From Acidicapsa dinghuensis (lineage in GTDB: Bacteria; Acidobacteriota; Terriglobia; Terriglobales; Acidobacteriaceae): a stretch of 64,000 bases of DNA. The translations under genes and the position numbers were made by a program. Below are positions 1-10,154 of this stretch, in pieces. The notes below the pieces were generated by a model that saw nothing but the letters and a program-made list of their open reading frames with translations, was not told the origin of the DNA and did not search any database. Within the stretch, counting starts at the first letter, position 1; every line of letters begins with the position of its first letter. Location: positions 358,768 to 422,767 of the forward strand of contig NZ_JAGSYH010000002.1 of the NCBI RefSeq assembly GCF_025685685.1, given 5' to 3'.

Positions 1-53
1 TGCGACACCAGGGCATGCTACTCTGACCACCAGTTCCAGGAGGATCGATTCTC

Positions 54-2216
54 TTGTCGCCAAACCTAAGCTTTATGCCAGCCTTGATGCTGACAGCATG
101 TTCTGTGATCCCTGCCTCAATTCTGATTGCCGAGCCTTCTCCATCAGCCGCCATCATGGCTCAGGGCACTCCGGATGCGACGCTGGATCAGGTCTCCGGC
201 GAATACACAAATACCAGCGAGCCCGACACACCGCTGAGCTTCTATGCGAAGAGCGGCAAATTGTATGTCGAAAGCGAACGCCACGTTCCAGGTCCGTTGG
301 CAGAGGATTCGACGACCGAATTTCATCTGCCCGATACGAAGATTACCTATCGCTTCACATCCGATGCGGAGGGGAAAAAGCTCGTCGTTAGCTACGGAGA
401 CGGTTCCAGCATCACCCTGCGCCGCACCGGTAATGCGGTTCGCCACGTCTTTCACCACTACGAGCGCAGAGAAGCCATGATCCCCATGCGGGACGGGATC
501 AAGCTGCATGTCGTCATCCTCACCCCCATCGACATTCCCGGACCATTGCCCATTCTTATGCAGCGCACACCCTACGGTGTCGATGGCGCGTCGGAAGCCG
601 GTTTTTTCGCGGGCCGCCCGGAACTGGCACGGGATGGCTACATCTATGTAGAAGCCGATATTCGCGGGCGCTATAAATCCGAAGGTCAGTTTGTGATGTG
701 CCGTCCTCTCGCCGATCATCGAGATCCAAAAGCGATTGATGAAAGCACCGACACCTACGACACGATTGCATGGCTGCTCAAGAACATTCCCAATAACAAC
801 GGACGCGTCGGTGTGCTCGGAACAAGCTACCCGGGTTTTCTCGCGATGATGGCAGGCATCGATCCTCACCCGGCGGTCAAAGCCATTTCGCCACAGGCGC
901 CGATGATCGACACCTGGATGGGCGACGATTTCTTTCACAACGGAGCGTTTCGCCAGACATACGGCTACGACTATGCGATGGGGCTTGAGTCCAGCAAAGA
1001 AAACACAGACGTTAGCTATGGCAAAGATGCCGATGGCAAGCCGCGCGATGGCTTTGAATATTTTCTTGATCGTGGCTCTTTCGCAGAGGACGTAAAGCGT
1101 TCTGGAGTGAAGAAAGAGTTACCGACCTGGGAAGCTTTTTTACATCATCCAGCGTATGACAACTTCTGGTATTCACGCGGCGTGGAGCATCACCTGAATA
1201 CGGTCACCGTTCCAACGCTTAGTGTGGGCGGTTATTACGACCAGGAAGACATGTGGGGGCCACAGGAGGAATATGCGAGCCTTGAGCCACACGATACCAA
1301 GCACGAGAACTTTCTGGTTCTTGGACCATGGCGGCATGGTTCTTGGTCGTCATCATCACGCCATCTTGGCGCCTTGCAATATGGAGAGCCGATCGGCAAG
1401 GAATACCGCGCACAGATTGAAGCAAAGTTCTTCGGACACTATCTGAAGGACGAACCTGGATTCGATCTCGAAGATACGGCCAGCTTCCAGACCGGTTCCA
1501 ATACCTGGCATCGGTATGCACACTTTCCTCCATCTGAGTCGAAGCCGACAGCCTTCGATCTATGCGGTGATGGCTCCATCAGCGTGGGATCACCATGCGC
1601 TGCAACGGGCAAAATCAGCTATGTTTCCGACCCAGCGAATCCCGTTCCTTACCGGCACCGGCCCATCCAGCCAACATATAGCGAGGACTCACAGTGGTTT
1701 AACTGGATGCTGGAAGATCAGCGTTTTGTAACGGGGCGAAAGGACGTGGCGCTCTGGAAGATGCCGATTCCGGATCACGACGTTACGATTACCGGCGAGG
1801 TGATTGCCGATATCTATGCGGCGACTACGGGGAGCGATGGCGATTTCGTGGCCAAGTTGATCGATCAATATCCTGATGACGACCCTGACCCGACGATGCG
1901 CGGCTATCAACTGATGACGAACATGGAGATCTTCCGTGGCCGGTATCGAACCAGCTTTGAACACCCGGAGGCGTTGAAACCGGGCGCGATGAACGAGTTC
2001 AAATGGAGCCTGCACGATGTGGATCATGTCTTCAAGAAGGGGCACACTATCCTGGTCGAAATTCAGAGCACATGGTTCCCGCTCTACGATCGCAATCCGC
2101 AGACCTTCGTGCCAAACATCATGACGGCCAGGCCGGAGGACTATAAAGCAGAGACGATCTCGATCATCGCCGGCCCAGCACATGCCTCAAAGATCCTTCT
2201 TCCCGTTATGCCTTAG
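54..2216 (+). CDS. CocE/NonD family serine hydrolase (X-Pro dipeptidyl-peptidase S15-like), probably exported
   Basis: A 720-residue alpha/beta hydrolase of the CocE/NonD family, which cleaves esters or acyl-peptides; the substrate cannot be read from sequence. The nucleophile elbow GTSYPG places the catalytic Ser at 258; downstream YDQEDMWG and LGPWRHGSW carry the expected Asp and His of the triad. The C-terminal third fits the jelly-roll domain typical of the family. The first 30 residues are hydrophobic and suggest a signal peptide. The start is TTG at 54 with AGGAGG at 38-43; an in-frame ATG at 75 is the alternative. It is followed by a 209-base gap before prfA, so it is probably its own transcription unit. 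Confidence 0.85.
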   Translation: MSPNLSFMPALMLTACSVIPASILIAEPSPSAAIMAQGTPDATLDQVSGEYTNTSEPDTPLSFYAKSGKLYVESERHVPGPLAEDSTTEFHLPDTKITYRFTSDAEGKKLVVSYGDGSSITLRRTGNAVRHVFHHYERREAMIPMRDGIKLHVVILTPIDIPGPLPILMQRTPYGVDGASEAGFFAGRPELARDGYIYVEADIRGRYKSEGQFVMCRPLADHRDPKAIDESTDTYDTIAWLLKNIPNNNGRVGVLGTSYPGFLAMMAGIDPHPAVKAISPQAPMIDTWMGDDFFHNGAFRQTYGYDYAMGLESSKENTDVSYGKDADGKPRDGFEYFLDRGSFAEDVKRSGVKKELPTWEAFLHHPAYDNFWYSRGVEHHLNTVTVPTLSVGGYYDQEDMWGPQEEYASLEPHDTKHENFLVLGPWRHGSWSSSSRHLGALQYGEPIGKEYRAQIEAKFFGHYLKDEPGFDLEDTASFQTGSNTWHRYAHFPPSESKPTAFDLCGDGSISVGSPCAATGKISYVSDPANPVPYRHRPIQPTYSEDSQWFNWMLEDQRFVTGRKDVALWKMPIPDHDVTITGEVIADIYAATTGSDGDFVAKLIDQYPDDDPDPTMRGYQLMTNMEIFRGRYRTSFEHPEALKPGAMNEFKWSLHDVDHVFKKGHTILVEIQSTWFPLYDRNPQTFVPNIMTARPEDYKAETISIIAGPAHASKILLPVMP

Positions 2217-2425
2217 TTGCAACACAAAGGGGCCGTTTTGCATCCGATTCGCGCTAAAATGAATCAGGAAGATATGCGGCTCCATCAGCCCATCCCGGCG
2301 CTTCTTTAGCGGTCCCGCCGCACATACCTTTTTTGCGCCGATTCCCAGCACCCAAATTTTGATTGACCGCCCGCGAATTCCGTTCCTCAGTGGATCTGCA
2401 CGGAAACCGGAACTGAGAGTGACCC

Positions 2426-3502
2426 ATGTTTGACCGTTTGCAACAGATTGAAGACCGCTACAACGAACTCAGCGAGCAACTTGCACAGCCTGAGATACAG
2501 AACGACCGCGAAGCCTATCAGAAGGCCGCTAAGGCACATCGTGATCTGGACGCAATCGTCGAAAAGTACCGCGAGTACAAGCAGGTGCAGCGAGGCATTG
2601 AAGATGCGAAGCTGATGCTTGGCGAAAGCGACGCCGACATCGTCGCGATGGCGCAGGAAGAACTCAGTTCGCTTGAGCCGCGCCTGGTGGAGATCGATAA
2701 CGAACTCAAGATCATGCTGTTGCCAAAAGATCCGAACGACGAGAAGAACGTCATTCTTGAAATCCGCGCAGGCACCGGAGGAGACGAGGCGTCTCTTTTC
2801 GCAGCCGAAGTCTTCAAGATGTATCTGCGTTTTGCCGAGCAGCACCGCTGGAAAGTCGAGATCATGTCGGAATCCGAATCGTCCGTCGGCGGCATGAAGG
2901 AAGTGATCGCACTTATCGAAGGCGAACGCGTCTATTCGCAAATGAAATACGAGAGCGGCGTCCATCGTGTGCAGCGCGTTCCAGCGACCGAAACTCAAGG
3001 GCGTGTCCACACCTCGGCGATTACTGTGGCCGTGCTGCCTGAAGCAGAAGATGTCGATATAAAGATTGAAGCGAAAGACCTACGCATCGACACCTTCTGT
3101 TCCTCGGGGCCTGGCGGCCAGTCGGTCAATACTACCTACTCGGCTGTTCGCATCACACACATCCCTACCAACACGGTTGTGAGCTGCCAAGACGAAAAAT
3201 CGCAGATCAAGAACCGCGAAAAAGGAATGCGCGTACTACGATCACGCCTCTATGAAGTGGAAATGCAGAAGCAGCACGAGGCTCTCGCAAAAGAACGCAA
3301 ACAACAGGTAGGCAGCGGCGATCGCAGCGAGAAGATCCGCACCTACAATTTTCCGCAGAACCGGCTCACCGATCATCGCATCGGTCTCACACTGCATCAG
3401 CTGGATCTCATCATGCAGGGTCGTTTGCAATCGATTGTCGATGCGCTCATTGCTCACGACCAAGCTGAAAAGCTCAAGTCGGAAGGCGAAAAAGCAGCCT
3501 GA
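2426..3502 (+). CDS. prfA: Peptide chain release factor 1
   Basis: Class I release factor that reads UAA and UAG in the ribosomal A site and triggers peptidyl-tRNA hydrolysis. The 358-residue length is normal. The codon-recognition tripeptide Pro-Ala-Thr of RF1 is at 186-188, which separates it from RF2 (Ser-Pro-Phe). The catalytic Gly-Gly-Gln is at 230-232 within [12 protein letters not shown]. Its stop codon is one base from the ATG of prmC, the methyltransferase that modifies the GGQ glutamine, so enzyme and substrate are made from one message. Confidence 0.98.
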   Translation: MFDRLQQIEDRYNELSEQLAQPEIQNDREAYQKAAKAHRDLDAIVEKYREYKQVQRGIEDAKLMLGESDADIVAMAQEELSSLEPRLVEIDNELKIMLLPKDPNDEKNVILEIRAGTGGDEASLFAAEVFKMYLRFAEQHRWKVEIMSESESSVGGMKEVIALIEGERVYSQMKYESGVHRVQRVPATETQGRVHTSAITVAVLPEAEDVDIKIEAKDLRIDTFCSSGPGGQSVNTTYSAVRITHIPTNTVVSCQDEKSQIKNREKGMRVLRSRLYEVEMQKQHEALAKERKQQVGSGDRSEKIRTYNFPQNRLTDHRIGLTLHQLDLIMQGRLQSIVDALIAHDQAEKLKSEGEKAA

Positions 3503-3503
3503 G

Positions 3504-4373
3504 ATGAAGGTGCGCGAACTACTCGCCAGGGCAGAAGAGCGGCTTCGCTCCGGACCTCATCCGGATCGTGCGCGGCTGGATGCTGAGACTCTCCTGCTGC
3601 ATGCTTTCCGAGCGAAAAAGACAGATCGCAATCGCGCGTGGCTATTGACACACGCTGACGATGAAGCAGATGTTGAGACACAGGTAGCCTTTGAAGCTTT
3701 TATGTCGCGCCGCATTGCGGGGGAGCCCATTCAATATATCCTCGGCGAGTGCGAGTTCTTTGGGCTTCCTTTCACGGTGACCCGAGATGTTCTGATTCCG
3801 CGGCCCGAGACGGAACATCTAGTTGAAAAAGTAATCCGTATTGCGCAGAGCCTGCCTCAACAAGATCCTCTGCACATCGCCGATATCGGCACTGGCTCGG
3901 GAGCCATCGCGGTCGCTGCTGCACATACTCTGCCACAGGCGCGCATCCTCGCTACTGATTTATCGCCTAATGCACTTTCGGCTGCGAGACAGAATGCCGA
4001 GCGTAATAATGTTGCGGATCGCATTGAGCTCGTGGAGGGTGACCTGTTGAGCCCACTCGCAGGACACAGGTTTTCCATCATTGCTTCGAATCCACCGTAT
4101 GTGCCGATGGCGGATTGCGACACGCTCTCCAAAGAAGTTCGCGATTACGAACCACACTTGGCGCTGTTTGCAGGAGGCGATGGTCTGGATGTCTATCGAC
4201 GACTTATTCCTAATGCAAGAGAGCATCTCGTGCCCGGTGGATGGCTGCTGATGGAGATTGGGTACGGGCAGCAAGAAGCCATAGCAAAGCTATTTCAATC
4301 CAATGGCTATCTCAAAATTCAATTCATTCCGGACTATCAGCTGATTCCCCGCGTCGCAGTTGCACAAAAATAA
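3504..4373 (+). CDS. prmC: Peptide chain release factor N5-glutamine methyltransferase PrmC (HemK)
   Basis: SAM-dependent methyltransferase that N5-methylates the Gln of the release-factor GGQ motif. Visible motifs: SAM-binding DIGTGSG from residue 127 and catalytic NPPY at 196-199. The open frame extends upstream to 3435, but I start it at the ATG at 3504, immediately after the prfA stop; this gives 289 residues, the normal size, with an N-terminal helical domain (about 1-80) that binds the release factor. Translational coupling to prfA is likely because the two genes almost touch. Confidence 0.95.
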   Translation: MKVRELLARAEERLRSGPHPDRARLDAETLLLHAFRAKKTDRNRAWLLTHADDEADVETQVAFEAFMSRRIAGEPIQYILGECEFFGLPFTVTRDVLIPRPETEHLVEKVIRIAQSLPQQDPLHIADIGTGSGAIAVAAAHTLPQARILATDLSPNALSAARQNAERNNVADRIELVEGDLLSPLAGHRFSIIASNPPYVPMADCDTLSKEVRDYEPHLALFAGGDGLDVYRRLIPNAREHLVPGGWLLMEIGYGQQEAIAKLFQSNGYLKIQFIPDYQLIPRVAVAQK

Positions 4374-4409
4374 ATACATTCGATGCTGGTTTTTTTTGAA
4401 ACGCACCAA

Positions 4410-5819
4410 CTAAGCAGGCCGCGATCCAGCGACTGGCAGGTTCACGCGAAATTCTGTCTGACCGGGATGCATAATGAGATCAACTCCGCCATCGTTGTGA
4501 CGTAGCAAGCGACGCACAATATCAAGTCCGAGCCCAGTTCCCTGACCCATTGGTTTTGTTGTGAAAAATGGGTCGAAGATGCGGTCACGGATATCGACAG
4601 GAACGCCTGGTCCATCGTCGAACACGCTCACCACAACGCGCCGGTTCTCACGTTGCGCGACAACGACAACGTTCACTTTGCCTCCGGGCCTCGCTGCATC
4701 AAGAGCGTTGTCGATCAGATTTCCCCAGACCTGATTGAGTTCAGCCGCGAAGCCGTATACCGGGGACAAATCAGGCTCGATCTCCAACGTAACCTCGACA
4801 GATTTCTGGGCTGCTTTCGCATGCAAAACCGCAATCGTGTTGTTGAGATGCATGCCTAGATCGACAGTCTCTGCCGTATTTGCCTGATCCATGTGCGTGA
4901 AACCCTTCACCGCCGTCACCATGTTTGAGATGCGCGCAGACGCTTCCTGAATCATGGATGTCAATTTGCGAATGGAGCAACCTACTGCAGCACAACGTAC
5001 GGCAGCGCCGAGTGCCTCGCCACTCACTTGAGATGCCAGTTCATGGAGGGCCTGCGCGGGAACGTCTGTGTCGGCCAGCATGTCGGCATATTGAGTATCG
5101 AGACCGTTGGCCATTAACCAATCCCCCATCTCCTCCTCGCGCGTCATCTGCTCGATCGGACCGCGTTCCAAAGCTTCTTTGCTGGAGACGCATGCAATAC
5201 GAAGCCGATCTATCGCCGCAACCTGATTCTCACTCAAGGCCACGCGGGCAAGCACTCGGGCAGCATCTTCTGCATCGGAAATACGGAATTGCAGCAGCGC
5301 GGCGCAACGCTCGATTGCGGCAGCGGGGTTATTCAATTCATGTGCAAGACCAGCCGATAGTTTGCCCAGAGAGAGCAGCTTTTCGTCATGGAGCTCGCTC
5401 GATGTGAAGAGTCGGGTACGATCCAGCATGGTGTGGACCAGAATCGAAGTGACCTCATAGCATTCCTGTGTCATCTCTCGCAGCTTGTCGCGCTCGATTG
5501 CCAGTAATTCCGTCGGCTCCATTGCGATCGAATTGCCCGGCGCCACTGTCAACCGCGAATACGGCAGCATGCCGGATACTTCTCCGGCGCGCCATTCAAT
5601 TACCTTTACCGGCCCCGAGCCCCGATCAATAAACAAACCTACATGCCCCGAAAGAATAATGTTGAGGCTGCGCACTTCCATGCCCTTCACGCTGATCTGC
5701 TCACCAGCATCAAGCCAGCGGAGAGTGCCGTGGGTAGCCAGCCACATCAATTCGGACGGCGAAACCGACCCCAGTAACTTATGTGCAATTAAGCGTTCGA
5801 CAATCTCTGCCGTCGTCAT
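4410..5819 (-). CDS. Histidine kinase with N-terminal cyclic-nucleotide-binding-like domain
   Basis: A 469-residue soluble sensor kinase. Residues about 15-120 look like a CRP-type cNMP-binding fold (ILSGHVGLFIDRG, then GEVSGMLPY). The H-box LAHELNNP puts the phospho-accepting His at 160. The N-box (LNQVWGNLIDNALDA, 361-375), G1 (DDGPGVP, 401-407) and G2 (GQGTGLGL, 425-432) of the HATPase domain are all intact. About 190 mostly helical residues separate the H-box from the N-box, longer than usual. No transmembrane segment is evident, so the signal is probably cytoplasmic. No response regulator lies next to it. The ATG at 5819 is preferred over 5858 because AAGGA lies just upstream on the minus strand. 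Confidence 0.85.
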   Translation of the reverse strand: MTTAEIVERLIAHKLLGSVSPSELMWLATHGTLRWLDAGEQISVKGMEVRSLNIILSGHVGLFIDRGSGPVKVIEWRAGEVSGMLPYSRLTVAPGNSIAMEPTELLAIERDKLREMTQECYEVTSILVHTMLDRTRLFTSSELHDEKLLSLGKLSAGLAHELNNPAAAIERCAALLQFRISDAEDAARVLARVALSENQVAAIDRLRIACVSSKEALERGPIEQMTREEEMGDWLMANGLDTQYADMLADTDVPAQALHELASQVSGEALGAAVRCAAVGCSIRKLTSMIQEASARISNMVTAVKGFTHMDQANTAETVDLGMHLNNTIAVLHAKAAQKSVEVTLEIEPDLSPVYGFAAELNQVWGNLIDNALDAARPGGKVNVVVVAQRENRRVVVSVFDDGPGVPVDIRDRIFDPFFTTKPMGQGTGLGLDIVRRLLRHNDGGVDLIMHPGQTEFRVNLPVAGSRPA

Positions 5820-5910
5820 CAGACGTTTCCTTTCGGATGTGCGAATCGCTAACACCATAGCAGATGCTGGGATAGACGGCGATTTGCCGTTGATGCAGTT
5901 CTTTTCAGTT

Positions 5911-5953
5911 GAGAAGAAAAAAGAAAAGGGCAGGGGAGCTAATTCCCCTGCCC
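5911..5953 (-). terminator. Rho-independent terminator of clpB
   Basis: GGGCAGGGGA at 5928-5937 pairs with TCCCCTGCCC at 5944-5953 around a 6-base loop. On the minus strand the hairpin is followed by a T-rich run (complement of 5911-5927). It lies 22 bases past the clpB stop and upstream of the histidine kinase start, so the two genes are probably separate units. Confidence 0.85.
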
Positions 5954-5974
5954 CGCATACAACAGCAAACCCGC

Positions 5975-8593
5975 TTACGCCATCGCTTCCCGGCCCATCG
6001 CGTGAAAACTGAGCTGATTCGAGTTGCGGTCCACATCGATCCTCACGTGCGAGCCATGTTCGATCTCGCCGTTGAGAATCTTGATTGCTAACGGGTCCTG
6101 CACCATGCGCTGCAGTGCACGCTTAAGTGGACGCGCACCGTAGGCTGCATCGGAACCGGAAGTCAGGATCAGCTGCGATGCCGGTTCGGTCAGCTCCAGC
6201 GATATAGCGCGGCCCTCAAGCAGTTTTCGCAGATCGTTCAGGCGCATATCGAGAATCAGGTGCATCTGCGCATTACCCAGCGGATGGAAGACCACGATGT
6301 CGTCGACACGATTCAGGAACTCAGGACGGAAGTGCTCACGCACAACGCGCAGCACCTGTTCCGATGCCTTCTCGAAGTCGCGCTCATTCCGGATCAGGTC
6401 GGCATGGAGCAGGTTCGCTCCAAGATTCGACGTCATGATCAGCACTGTGTTCTTGAAGTCCACCGTTCGGCCTTTCGAGTCCGTCAGCCGGCCATCGTCC
6501 ATCACCTGCAGCAGCACGTTGAAGACATCAGGGTGTGCCTTTTCGATCTCATCAAAGAGGATCACCGAATATGGCCGCCTGCGCACAGCTTCAGTCAACT
6601 GGCCACCCTCGTCATAGCCGACATACCCTGGAGGCGCTCCGATCAAGCGAGCCACCGCATGTTTCTCCATGTACTCGCTCATGTCGATGCGCACCATAGC
6701 GGCGTCATCGTCGAAGAGGAATTCGGCGAGTGCCCTTGCCGTCTCCGTTTTGCCGACGCCTGTTGGACCGAGGAAGATAAAGCTGCCGATGGGCCGCTTG
6801 GGATCGCTTAACCCCGCACGGCTGCGGCGGATGGCGTTTGCAACGACCGTAAGTGCCGCATCCTGGCCTATGACACGTTCGCGCAGACGATCTTCCATTT
6901 GCACCAGCTTCTTTACTTCGCCCTCAAGCATCTTGGAAACCGGAATGCCTGTCCATTTGCTGACGATCTTGGCAATGTCTTCCTCGTCTACCTCTTCCTT
7001 CAACAAGCGCGTATGGGATACAGCATCCTGCTGGCTGAGCTTCTTCAGCTCGGCCTCAAGCCTCGGTAGTTCGCCGTACTGGATCTGTGCCGCGCGCTCG
7101 AGCTGCCCTTTACGGGTCTGCTCTTCGGCTTCAAAGCGAAGCGCCTCCATCTGCTTCTTTAGTTCGCTGATGCGCGTGATGGCGCCGCGTTCCTGCTGCC
7201 AGCGTGCGCGCAGGCTGTTGATCTGCTCTTTGAGAGTCGATAATTCACGCTCAATCTCGGCAAGTCGCGTCTTGCTGTTCGGATCGGTCTCGCGTTTCAG
7301 CGCGGCACGCTCAATTTCGAGCGATGTCGCTTCACGCTCCAGTTGGTCCACCTCTGTAGGAACAGAGCCAATCTGAATCGCCAGCGACGCTGCAGCTTCA
7401 TCGACAAGATCAATTGCCTTGTCAGGCAGAAAGCGATCGGAGATGTAGCGATGCGATAGCGTGGCCGCGGCCACAATGGCTGAGTCCTTGATACGGACGT
7501 TGTGATGCGCCTCGTACCGCTCGCGAAGCCCGCGCAGAATCGCAACTGTATCCTCGACATTCGGTTCGCCGACAAAGACGATCTGGAAGCGCCGTTCAAG
7601 TGCAGCATCTTTCTCGATGTACTTGCGGTATTCGTTCAGCGTGGTTGCGCCGATTGCCCGCAGTTCGCCGCGCGCCAGAGCCGGCTTGAGCATGTTGCTT
7701 GCGTCGATTGCGCCTTCGGCAGCTCCCGCTCCTACAAGCGTATGCAGCTCATCGATAAACAGAACGATCTGGCCGTTGGACTCTTCGATTTCGCGCAGCA
7801 CCGCTTTCAAGCGGTCCTCAAACTCACCGCGAAACTTCGCACCAGCGAGCATCGATCCGAGATCGAGGGAGATAACGCGCTTGTCGCGTAGCAGATCGGG
7901 CACGTCGCCCGATGCGATCCGCCGCGCCAGCCCTTCGACGATGGCTGTTTTTCCCACGCCGGGTTCGCCGATAAGCACAGGATTGTTCTTGGTCCGGCGG
8001 CTCAGTACCTGAATGACGCGGCGAATCTCTTCATCACGGCCAATGACCGGATCTAGCTTGCCGCGCTTCGCTAGTTCGGTTAAGTCCTTGGCGTATTTTT
8101 CGAGAGCCTGGAATTTGCCTTCCGGGTTTTGATCCGTTACCCGCTGCGAGCCACGCACCGCTGTCAGCGCCTTCAGAATCGCATCGTGGGTCGCACCATC
8201 GGCGAGCAGCGTATCGGTCGCCGGGTCGCCCTTCTGTTGCGCGATTCCCAGCAGCAGATGCTCAGTGGAAACATACTCATCTTTGAAATTCGCAGCCTCA
8301 CGGAAGGCCTGCTCCACTGCTTTGGTCAGCTTCGCGGACAGTCCCGGTTGTCCCTGCGATCCCGAAACTTTGGGAAGCCGATCTTCTATCTGGTGCAACT
8401 CCGTTTCGAGCCGCTCCGTGGCTACACCTATCTTTTCCAGGACCGGCAGAATCACGCCCTCACGGTCGGCGATAAGCGACAGCAACAGATGCACTGGCTG
8501 CACCTCGGGGTTGCCGAGCTCGGTCGCCTGACCAACGGCCTGTTGCATTGCTTCCTGTGACTTGACGGTCAGTTTGTCCCAACGAATTGCCAT
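5975..8593 (-). CDS. clpB: ATP-dependent disaggregase ClpB
   Basis: Hexameric AAA+ chaperone that pulls polypeptides out of aggregates together with DnaK. Order: Clp N domain (about 1-145), first AAA+ module with Walker A GEPGVGKT at 209-216, the long coiled-coil middle domain (about 410-530), second AAA+ module with Walker A GPTGVGKT at 609-616, and the C-terminal small domain. At 872 residues it is full length. The middle domain distinguishes ClpB from ClpA/ClpC. On the minus strand AAGGCGG precedes the ATG. Upstream lies a stump of a small heat-shock protein gene, in keeping with a heat-shock locus; I did not find a CIRCE element. Confidence 0.97.
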   Translation of the reverse strand: MAIRWDKLTVKSQEAMQQAVGQATELGNPEVQPVHLLLSLIADREGVILPVLEKIGVATERLETELHQIEDRLPKVSGSQGQPGLSAKLTKAVEQAFREAANFKDEYVSTEHLLLGIAQQKGDPATDTLLADGATHDAILKALTAVRGSQRVTDQNPEGKFQALEKYAKDLTELAKRGKLDPVIGRDEEIRRVIQVLSRRTKNNPVLIGEPGVGKTAIVEGLARRIASGDVPDLLRDKRVISLDLGSMLAGAKFRGEFEDRLKAVLREIEESNGQIVLFIDELHTLVGAGAAEGAIDASNMLKPALARGELRAIGATTLNEYRKYIEKDAALERRFQIVFVGEPNVEDTVAILRGLRERYEAHHNVRIKDSAIVAAATLSHRYISDRFLPDKAIDLVDEAAASLAIQIGSVPTEVDQLEREATSLEIERAALKRETDPNSKTRLAEIERELSTLKEQINSLRARWQQERGAITRISELKKQMEALRFEAEEQTRKGQLERAAQIQYGELPRLEAELKKLSQQDAVSHTRLLKEEVDEEDIAKIVSKWTGIPVSKMLEGEVKKLVQMEDRLRERVIGQDAALTVVANAIRRSRAGLSDPKRPIGSFIFLGPTGVGKTETARALAEFLFDDDAAMVRIDMSEYMEKHAVARLIGAPPGYVGYDEGGQLTEAVRRRPYSVILFDEIEKAHPDVFNVLLQVMDDGRLTDSKGRTVDFKNTVLIMTSNLGANLLHADLIRNERDFEKASEQVLRVVREHFRPEFLNRVDDIVVFHPLGNAQMHLILDMRLNDLRKLLEGRAISLELTEPASQLILTSGSDAAYGARPLKRALQRMVQDPLAIKILNGEIEHGSHVRIDVDRNSNQLSFHAMGREAMA

Positions 8594-8819
8594 TCTGAAT
8601 TATCCGCCTTTTCTCGATATCTATTATTGTTTGGATTCACCTTGCGCCGCGCGAGCGCGGAATAAAGCTCTGGGCCAGCCGTTCCATTCCAATAGCCGGT
8701 CCCACTCCAGTGCCTTAGGCCTCAACCATTTCTCAGTTACGACTGAAAAATCAGGCTGCGCTCAACGTTTTGCTCTGCGCATCGTTGCCCGGGCCAGCGC
8801 AGACCTTGATCTGCCGAGG

Positions 8820-8918
8820 CTAGGCTGTCCCCGCAAAGTCCTGAAAGAGCGAGTCCACACACTCCTGCAACGCGGCCATCTCACGAATTCGGCTGGGATA
8901 CCAATGGCTGATCGCCAT
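8820..8918 (-). pseudogene. 5' remnant of an Hsp20 (alpha-crystallin) gene
   Basis: A 32-codon frame whose product begins MAISHWYPSRIREMAALQ and continues with VDSLFQDFAG. This has the pattern of Hsp20 N-termini (a Trp-x-Pro-x-R-x-M-x-x-L-Q start followed by a Leu-Phe-x-x box). AGGAGG at 8928-8933 (read on the minus strand) lies 9 bases from the ATG, so the initiation region is intact. A stop follows directly and no alpha-crystallin domain is readable in any frame in the 226 bases down to clpB, too short to hold one. I infer an internal deletion that removed the rest of the gene. It could instead be translated as a short leader. Confidence 0.6.
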
Positions 8919-8933
8919 AAAAAGTGTCCTCCT

Positions 8934-9195
8934 TGAATTTTGGATGAAGCAGTTCCGGCTGAATTTCGCAAGCCTATTGCGCGTACACCAACCACTTAAC
9001 CGTCTGATGAATATATAGCATGTTCGATTCATAAAATATTAGCGCTTTACACTCATAAATTGGATTAGATTTTACATACATGAAAATAAACAGCTTAAAG
9101 GAGACCTTTTGCTGCTTCTGGAAACGTACATATAAGGACAAAGCGGGCCATGTGCCGAGAAAATCGTTTGAGCCAGAAGGAATGAGACTCAAAGG
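8934..9195. other. Non-coding, AT-rich stretch upstream of the hsp20 remnant
   Basis: About 260 bases with no credible gene. Bases 9000-9110 are much richer in A and T than the flanks and could hold the promoter for the hsp20 remnant and clpB. I could not identify a convincing sigma-32-type or HrcA/CIRCE site. The short open frames here have no recognisable product. Confidence 0.4.
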
Positions 9196-9232
9196 AAAAG
9201 GCTCCCGGCAGTCTTGCCGGAAGCCTTTTCGC
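9196..9232 (-). terminator. Terminator of the partner-switching operon
   Basis: AAAAGGC, CCGGCA, a short loop, TGCCGG and GCCTTTT form a long stem with one small internal mismatch. It lies about 30 bases past the STAS gene stop. The flanking runs of A and T let it act in both directions, but only the minus-strand genes end here. Confidence 0.8.
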
Positions 9233-9259
9233 ACTTCGGGGTGAAATTTTACGAAGCTC

Positions 9260-9619
9260 TTAGATCGTCGCCAACGCAGCCGCCTGATCCGGGAAAAGAC
9301 CGGCGTATTTGGTGATTCCGACCATGGTGAAGACCTTCTGAAAGTGAGCCGAGAGCCCGAAGGCGAGCACTTTCTGACCAGCGTTCGAGGCTTCCATCAG
9401 CAACTGGATCACCAGGGCAATCCCGCTCGAATTGATATATTCGACTTTGGTGAAGTCCAGAAGAATAAACTTAACCGTTACCTTGTTCAAAGACTGATAA
9501 GAACCAAGCACGGCTTCCTTCGAAGACGAAGAGATATCCCCTTCAAACCGAAGGACTGTGACTGCCTGGCCGGCAGAAGATGTGGTCTGGTCGATTCTGG
9601 ACTTGGTGTCGGTCTGCAC
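9260..9619 (-). CDS. STAS-domain anti-sigma factor antagonist
   Basis: A 119-residue single STAS domain of the SpoIIAA/RsbV type. In partner switching the unphosphorylated form binds the kinase/anti-sigma factor and frees its target. The phosphorylation site motif is present: INSSGIAL, with Ser65 directly before Gly66 at the SpoIIAA Ser58 position. The start is GTG at 9619 with GGAGACAG upstream. It is the last gene of a minus-strand set after the phosphatase and kinase; the 88-base gap to the kinase gene contains no terminator that I can see, so one operon is likely. Confidence 0.9.
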   Translation of the reverse strand: MQTDTKSRIDQTTSSAGQAVTVLRFEGDISSSSKEAVLGSYQSLNKVTVKFILLDFTKVEYINSSGIALVIQLLMEASNAGQKVLAFGLSAHFQKVFTMVGITKYAGLFPDQAAALATI

Positions 9620-9707
9620 TGGAATTCTGTCTCCATCATCAGGTTAACGTATTGCTGGGGCAGCCGATATCCGCTGCATATTTCACTGGTGCCAAAGAAA
9701 AAGCCGG

Positions 9708-10154
9708 CTAAGAATCTTCTTTATCTAACCGGATTACTAGCCTTACGTAGCTGCCGCGGCCATTGGTTCCTATAACCCATTCGGCTTCGTCCACGAGTGC
9801 CTGAATCAAAAACATTCCCATGCCACGCGGATCTTCTTCGCCGTGCATTTTGCGGTCGATATCCGGCTTGTGCGGCTGCGCTTTGATCCCCTTGCCGTCG
9901 TCCATTACCTTGATTTCGAGGGCGTCTTCAGCCGCCGAAAGCACGACCCCGACCGACAGTTTTTCATTCAGCCGGTTTCCGTGTTCGATGGCGTTGATAC
10001 AGGCCTCGGCCACAGCCGTCTTGAGATCTTCGATTCGTTCCTCGCGGAAGCCCATCAGCTTTGCCACCGAAGCAGCTGTGCTCATGGCAACTTTCTCAAA
10101 ACCTAGACGGGACGGAAGACGAACCTCAACAGTGGTTGTACGTGCGGTGCTCAT
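9708..10154 (-). CDS. RsbW/SpoIIAB-like serine kinase, anti-sigma factor type
   Basis: A 148-residue GHKL ATPase. The N-box EACINAIEHGN (Asn54), G1 MDDGKGI (about 84-90) and G2 GMGMFL (111-116) are intact, so ATP binding and phosphorylation of the STAS partner are expected. No sigma factor is encoded beside it, so the final target may be elsewhere or not be a sigma factor. The ATG overlaps the TGA of the SpoIIE phosphatase gene in ATGA (10151-10154), a translational coupling that keeps phosphatase and kinase in ratio. Confidence 0.9.
   Translation of the reverse strand: MSTARTTTVEVRLPSRLGFEKVAMSTAASVAKLMGFREERIEDLKTAVAEACINAIEHGNRLNEKLSVGVVLSAAEDALEIKVMDDGKGIKAQPHKPDIDRKMHGEEDPRGMGMFLIQALVDEAEWVIGTNGRGSYVRLVIRLDKEDS

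Noticed and set aside
8594..9195. CIRCE (HrcA) or sigma-32 site before clpB
   Set aside because: AGCGCTTTACACTC at 9051-9064 looks like a broken half of TTAGCACTC, but no second half or spacing fits.
8974..9234. Reading frame of 86 codons on the minus strand
   Set aside because: It overlaps the terminator and AT-rich leader; composition is not protein-like and there is no ribosome site.
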